A stretch of DNA of 64,000 nt from Lycorma delicatula (taxonomy: Eukaryota; Arthropoda; Insecta; Hemiptera; Fulgoridae). The DNA lies in contig NC_134465.1 of the NCBI RefSeq assembly GCF_047948215.1, positions 43,313,946 to 43,377,945 of the forward strand, in the 5' to 3' direction. Shown here in pieces: positions 60,126-64,000 of the stretch. The first letter of the stretch is position 1. Every line of letters begins with the position of its first letter. Made by a program: the position numbers and the translations under genes. Below the pieces are notes generated by a model, which was not told where the DNA came from, did not search any database, and saw only the letters and a program-made list of their open reading frames with translations.

Positions 60126-61540
60126 AGCACTTCCATTAATCCACTCGCTCTGAAATTTTGCATATAGATTTGTTCCTGTTGACAACAAATTTTAGCAACA
60201 TTTTCAAATCGCCAAGATGTGTTAATTAACTTAACTTAAACTAGCGTTACACACTAGCTGATAACACAGTTCATTCAAGAATCATGTACAAATAATGATA
60301 CTGTTACTCTTTTGTGAACAGTTTTTGATCATGCTCATATTTAGATATTTAAATGTTTCAGTCTGTGATTGAAATATTTACTTGAAAGATAGTCCTTTTA
60401 TAATTCTAATAATCTAATGGTAAAAATCTGCTATTCTTTCTTATATAAACATTTACTTTCGAACAATAATATGCCACACTGATAACGTTTTTAAATTTTC
60501 CAGGTCGTACGTAATTTATTTCATTATTATACAAAAGGTAAATGAACATTTTGAAACTGGAAATTTCTTAACCAAATTAAATTACAGTAATACAAATTTG
60601 CACTTCACTGTTTTTTCTTTTCAGATATAATTTAAGAATGATTTATTATATATAAGTAGTCTTTTGAAAAAAGAAATTGTTTAATCTCTACTTCAGAATA
60701 ATGCTACTTTTACATCTCTGATCAATTTCAATGTATTTTATAAAATGTTACTGCTATAACCTTATCTGCAGTATTGGAAATTAGAGGCATGAAAACTTTG
60801 AAACATCACTCAAATCTGTGCGCTAGCGCAGCTGTTAAGTATAAACTAATAAAGACTAAAAAATATTAAAAAATATATAAAAAAACTTTTTAAAAACCAT
60901 TCTTATATTAAATGCACTAAAAAGTAGAAAATAAAACAAATTTTGAAAAGTCATAGTAAAAATCTTTGCTCCCCACTCTTTAGGCCATTCGTCTATTCTA
61001 AATTTTTAATTTTAAGCTATTATTTTTACATAATCCTACATATCACCGTCAAAGCTTGTTGTCAAATCCATTCTGATACTGTCCTAAAATAATATTTTAC
61101 CTCTTAGGGCATTTAATTTAAGAGTGGTTTTTTCAAATTTTTTTTTACATATTTTATTATTCAATATAAACCCTTACAAAATTAATAGATTTAAACAATA
61201 TTTTCAGTTATTTACTTTAATGTCTCTTCTTAACGTCCAGCCTTTTTCATTATCCTTAATTAAAAATTTGAATTTTGAACTCCGTATCATACCGTATTTA
61301 AAAAAAATTTAAACCTTTTAAAAATCAACGACAGTACATAGTAAATATTATAAAAATTTTGTTCTAAATTGTTTCTTAAGAACTCCAAGGAAACTTAACT
61401 TCATATAAAGATAGTTTTTATGATTTTCACCTTATAAGTGCAGAACAGTCTTCTTTTTTTATTTCTCAATACAGCTAATAAACTCAAAACTGGAAGAAAC
61501 ATCTATAAACTAATTAAAAACTTTCTGTGAAAAGGGAGTC
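60126..61540. other. No gene recognised
   Basis: AT-rich 3' of the possible plus-strand gene. No clear repeat, no coding frame with support. If the gene at 59576 is real, its 3' UTR lies here, but I see no decisive polyadenylation context. Confidence 0.45.
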
Positions 61541-61544
61541 CCTA

Positions 61545-61727
61545 AGAAAAGAAGTATGCACAAGTCATACTACTAGAGCTTTTGGTCCGCGGGTGGTATT
61601 TTATTTCCCACCTACCTGTATATTGACAAAGAAGCCTTTCCCTATCTGCCACCTGGGGACGTACCAGATTGGAGTTGATTCTGAACTCCTTTAAAACATT
61701 CTTAAACTTATGAAAGTCCAAAACCTT
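61545..61727 (-). other. Unassigned open segment, possible exon or element fragment
   Basis: Sixty-one codons without a start codon lie between stops, with higher GC than the surroundings. The peptide includes VLDFHKFKNVLKEFRINSNL, then VRPQVADRERLLCQYTGRWE. A donor-like site (acag/gtaggt) falls inside it. I recognise no domain. It might be an upstream exon of the receptor (one cysteine in ERLLCQYTG) or part of a retroelement; neither is supported by phase or homology. Confidence 0.3.
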
Positions 61728-62160
61728 TTAATTCTGGATTTTTTTTTGTAATTTTAATATTAGTAGTGGTAAAACCATTATGTTATATTAAAAAACAATT
61801 ATTGTTAGGTAATAAAAAACCATTAAAGCTGATAAATATCGGTCATCTTATTAAAATTATGAGAATTTCATATTATCTTTTATAGAAACACCCTAAACCA
61901 AGTTACATAGCTTTTAACATATTAATATATTTAAAAAATTTCATAAGTAACAATTATTATCAGCAATCATGTAAATAAAGCTTCATGCAAGATTAGAATT
62001 TTTGCAACACCCCAAAAGCAAACGATTATGTTATAAAGTTAATTAGTGCTAATAAAAACCAAATAACAATTATAGATAAACAAAGCTGCTTAAGAAAATT
62101 AAAAGAAATATATTTAACATTTTATAAAATACTGTTAATAATTTTGTAATTTAAAAAAAA
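61728..62160. other. No gene recognised
   Basis: Low-complexity AT-rich sequence; nothing supportable. Confidence 0.5.
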
Positions 62161-62164
62161 ATTA

Positions 62165-64000
62165 TCATAAAATATATCTACTCTACTTTATTTGACTCAT
62201 ATATTTTTAAGTACATATTTAACATTAGATAGACTTTTAATGAAACTAAATATTTATAAAGTAATTATTTTTATATACCACTTAAAACAACTGATGTTTA
62301 AATAACTTGGAACATAACACATATTTAATCCATGTTGATAAAATTATAATTAATATAAATTATTTTAGCAGAAATCACTAATTTCAGTGTATAAACATTC
62401 ACTAATCCAATCACTGTTTTACATACATCTTCAACTATTAATTACAGTTATAAACTAACATAATTATATGAGTTGATGGGTCATTCAATAATTAAAGAGA
62501 AAAATGACTGTAAAAAAATTATTTATTCAAGGACAACGAAACTAACACAATTTTACAACATAATACTGTGCTACATTTAGGCATTTTTCATCTTTTTGTG
62601 AGCTTTCTTATTGCAGTAGTGTTACAAAATTCAGTGACATGTAAAAACTATTTGAGTGGTCCAAACAAAAACAATCTGATAGTATGAAATCAGGGCTGTA
62701 AGATGGATGTGAAAACACTTTCTGATCCAACTTTTTAATATCTACCTGAGCCTTTTGAGTAGTAAAGGGCCAAGCATTATGATGTAAAGAATTATTTTTG
62801 AGAGAGAACCATAATTATCCTTCTTATTTGGTTTCATTTGTGTGTCAAAATAGTATTAATTTATGGCATGTTGTTCTTAAAAAAAACTGCAATAAATTTG
62901 GCCATTATAGTCTATAAACACTGTTAGCATATCTTTACCGGCTGACGTGTAGGTTTTTAATTCCATTCCAATCTCTGTCATTTGGATTTTGGCTCAAAAT
63001 GATGAATCCAAGTTTCAAAACAAGTTATTATGAGAAAAAAGTAATACCTTTCATAAAAACCATCATTTAAGTTTCATACATATGTGAATTCAGGTGTCTG
63101 TTATCGAGTCAAATCTCTTGGAATTCACCTTGAATGTGTTTTGTGATAATTCAGTTCATCATGGGTAACGAAATGGTGCTGATACTCGGACTATAAATTT
63201 TAGCAATTTTCCAAATCTTTTTATGCAACTGTCCTCATGAATAAAATCATTTATACAGACTCCATGGTATACAATAAAAATGTTTCATCATTTCATAAAT
63301 GCACAGTTGAAAAAGTCTTTTGGTTAGGACATACCACTCGTCCACCACAGACTTCATCTACTCATCGGGTATGAAAGATTTCCTTTCCTTTGATATCAGT
63401 CTAAAGATATGAAATCACCAGGAGGAAGACATGATGAACATGAAGTATAGAAGGCACTGAATCTACTGTACTTACTTTATTTGACTCAGATATTTTTAAG
63501 TAAATATTTAACATTAGATAGACTTTTAATGAAACTAAATATTAGTAAAACAATTATTTTTAGATACCACTTAAAACAATTGATATTTAAATAACTTGGA
63601 ACATAACAACACATATTTAATCCATGTTGACAAAATTATAATTAATACAAATTATTTTAGCAGAAATTACTAATTTTGGTGTATAAATATTCACTCATCC
63701 AATCACTGTTTTACATACATCTTCAAATATTAATTACAGTTATAAACTAACATAATTATTAACATAACTAACATAGTTACTAACATAACTAACATTCAAT
63801 AATTAAAGAGAAAAATGACTGTAAAAAAATTATTTATTCAAGGAGAACGAAACTAACACAACTTTACAACATAATACCGTGCTACATTTAGGCATTTTTC
63901 ATCTTTTTGTGAGCTTTCTTATTGCAGTAGTAAGGAAATTGATTTCAGTGACTACAGATCATAGTCGTTGATAAAGTTACCAAAGGATTTAATGTGAATA
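62165..64000. repeat. Tandem-like duplication with about 1.3-kb spacing
   Basis: About 475 bp at 62165-62640 recurs at 63470-63950 with high similarity (gatagacttttaatgaaact, catgttga-aaaattataatt, gtaaaaaaattatttattca). The offset is about 1290-1310 bp. The copies differ by small indels, such as an expansion of taacataac words at 63755-63795. The second copy appears to continue past the window end, so the true unit may be the full 1.3 kb including the mariner relic. Confidence 0.88.
62600..63430 (-). mobile_element. Decayed mariner relic inside the duplicated unit
   Basis: The minus strand gives LDSSF/HHFEPKSK-type text after the first Asp (near 63010), GKDMLTVFIDYNGQIYC-like text near 62940, HHNAWPFTTQKAQVDIKKLD near 62780, and HPSYSPDFILSDCFLFGPLK near 62660, in shifting frames. 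This is the standard order of a mariner transposase. Heavy decay; no TIRs defined. Confidence 0.7.

Overview
The window looks like nuclear DNA of an arthropod, most likely an insect: it is very AT-rich, introns have GT-AG ends, coding exons are short and widely spaced, and introns are full of decayed Tc1/mariner-type, piggyBac, LINE and tRNA-derived SINE copies. There is no sign of bacterial gene organisation. I cannot name the species.

The main gene runs on the minus strand. Nineteen exons between 55604 and 1115 splice, with matching phases at all 18 junctions, into 972 uninterrupted codons of a receptor tyrosine kinase of the PDGF/VEGF receptor class (insect Pvr type). From N to C terminus these encode the second half of Ig2, Ig3 to Ig7 (two exons per domain), a cysteine-bearing membrane-proximal exon, one transmembrane helix, the juxtamembrane segment, the kinase N-lobe, the hinge, a long kinase insert, and the catalytic loop, DFG motif and activation loop. 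The signal peptide, Ig1 and first half of Ig2 were not found and probably lie beyond 64000. The rest of the kinase C-lobe lies left of position 1.

Introns by region: 1-16000 holds a SINE, two transposase relics with a DUF4817-like fold, a nearly full-length decayed piggyBac, a 316-bp tandem repeat and a mariner relic. 16000-31000 holds a 1289-bp mariner with TIRs and TA duplications, a large hairpin beside a splice donor, and a LINE fragment. 31000-45400 holds more SINEs, DUF4817-type, LINE and mariner relics, including a LINE inserted into a mariner with a 13-bp target duplication. 45400-55400 is part of an 11.5-kb intron with a decayed second Ig2 exon, a 550-bp block of almost pure A/T, and an isolated GC-rich island with a TATA box.

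The right end (55600-64000) lacks recognised receptor exons. It holds a transposon with a SINE nested inside it, a possible unrecognised plus-strand gene of at least two exons (59576-60125), a minus-strand open segment of unknown origin (61545-61727), and a 1.3-kb-spaced duplication containing a mariner relic.
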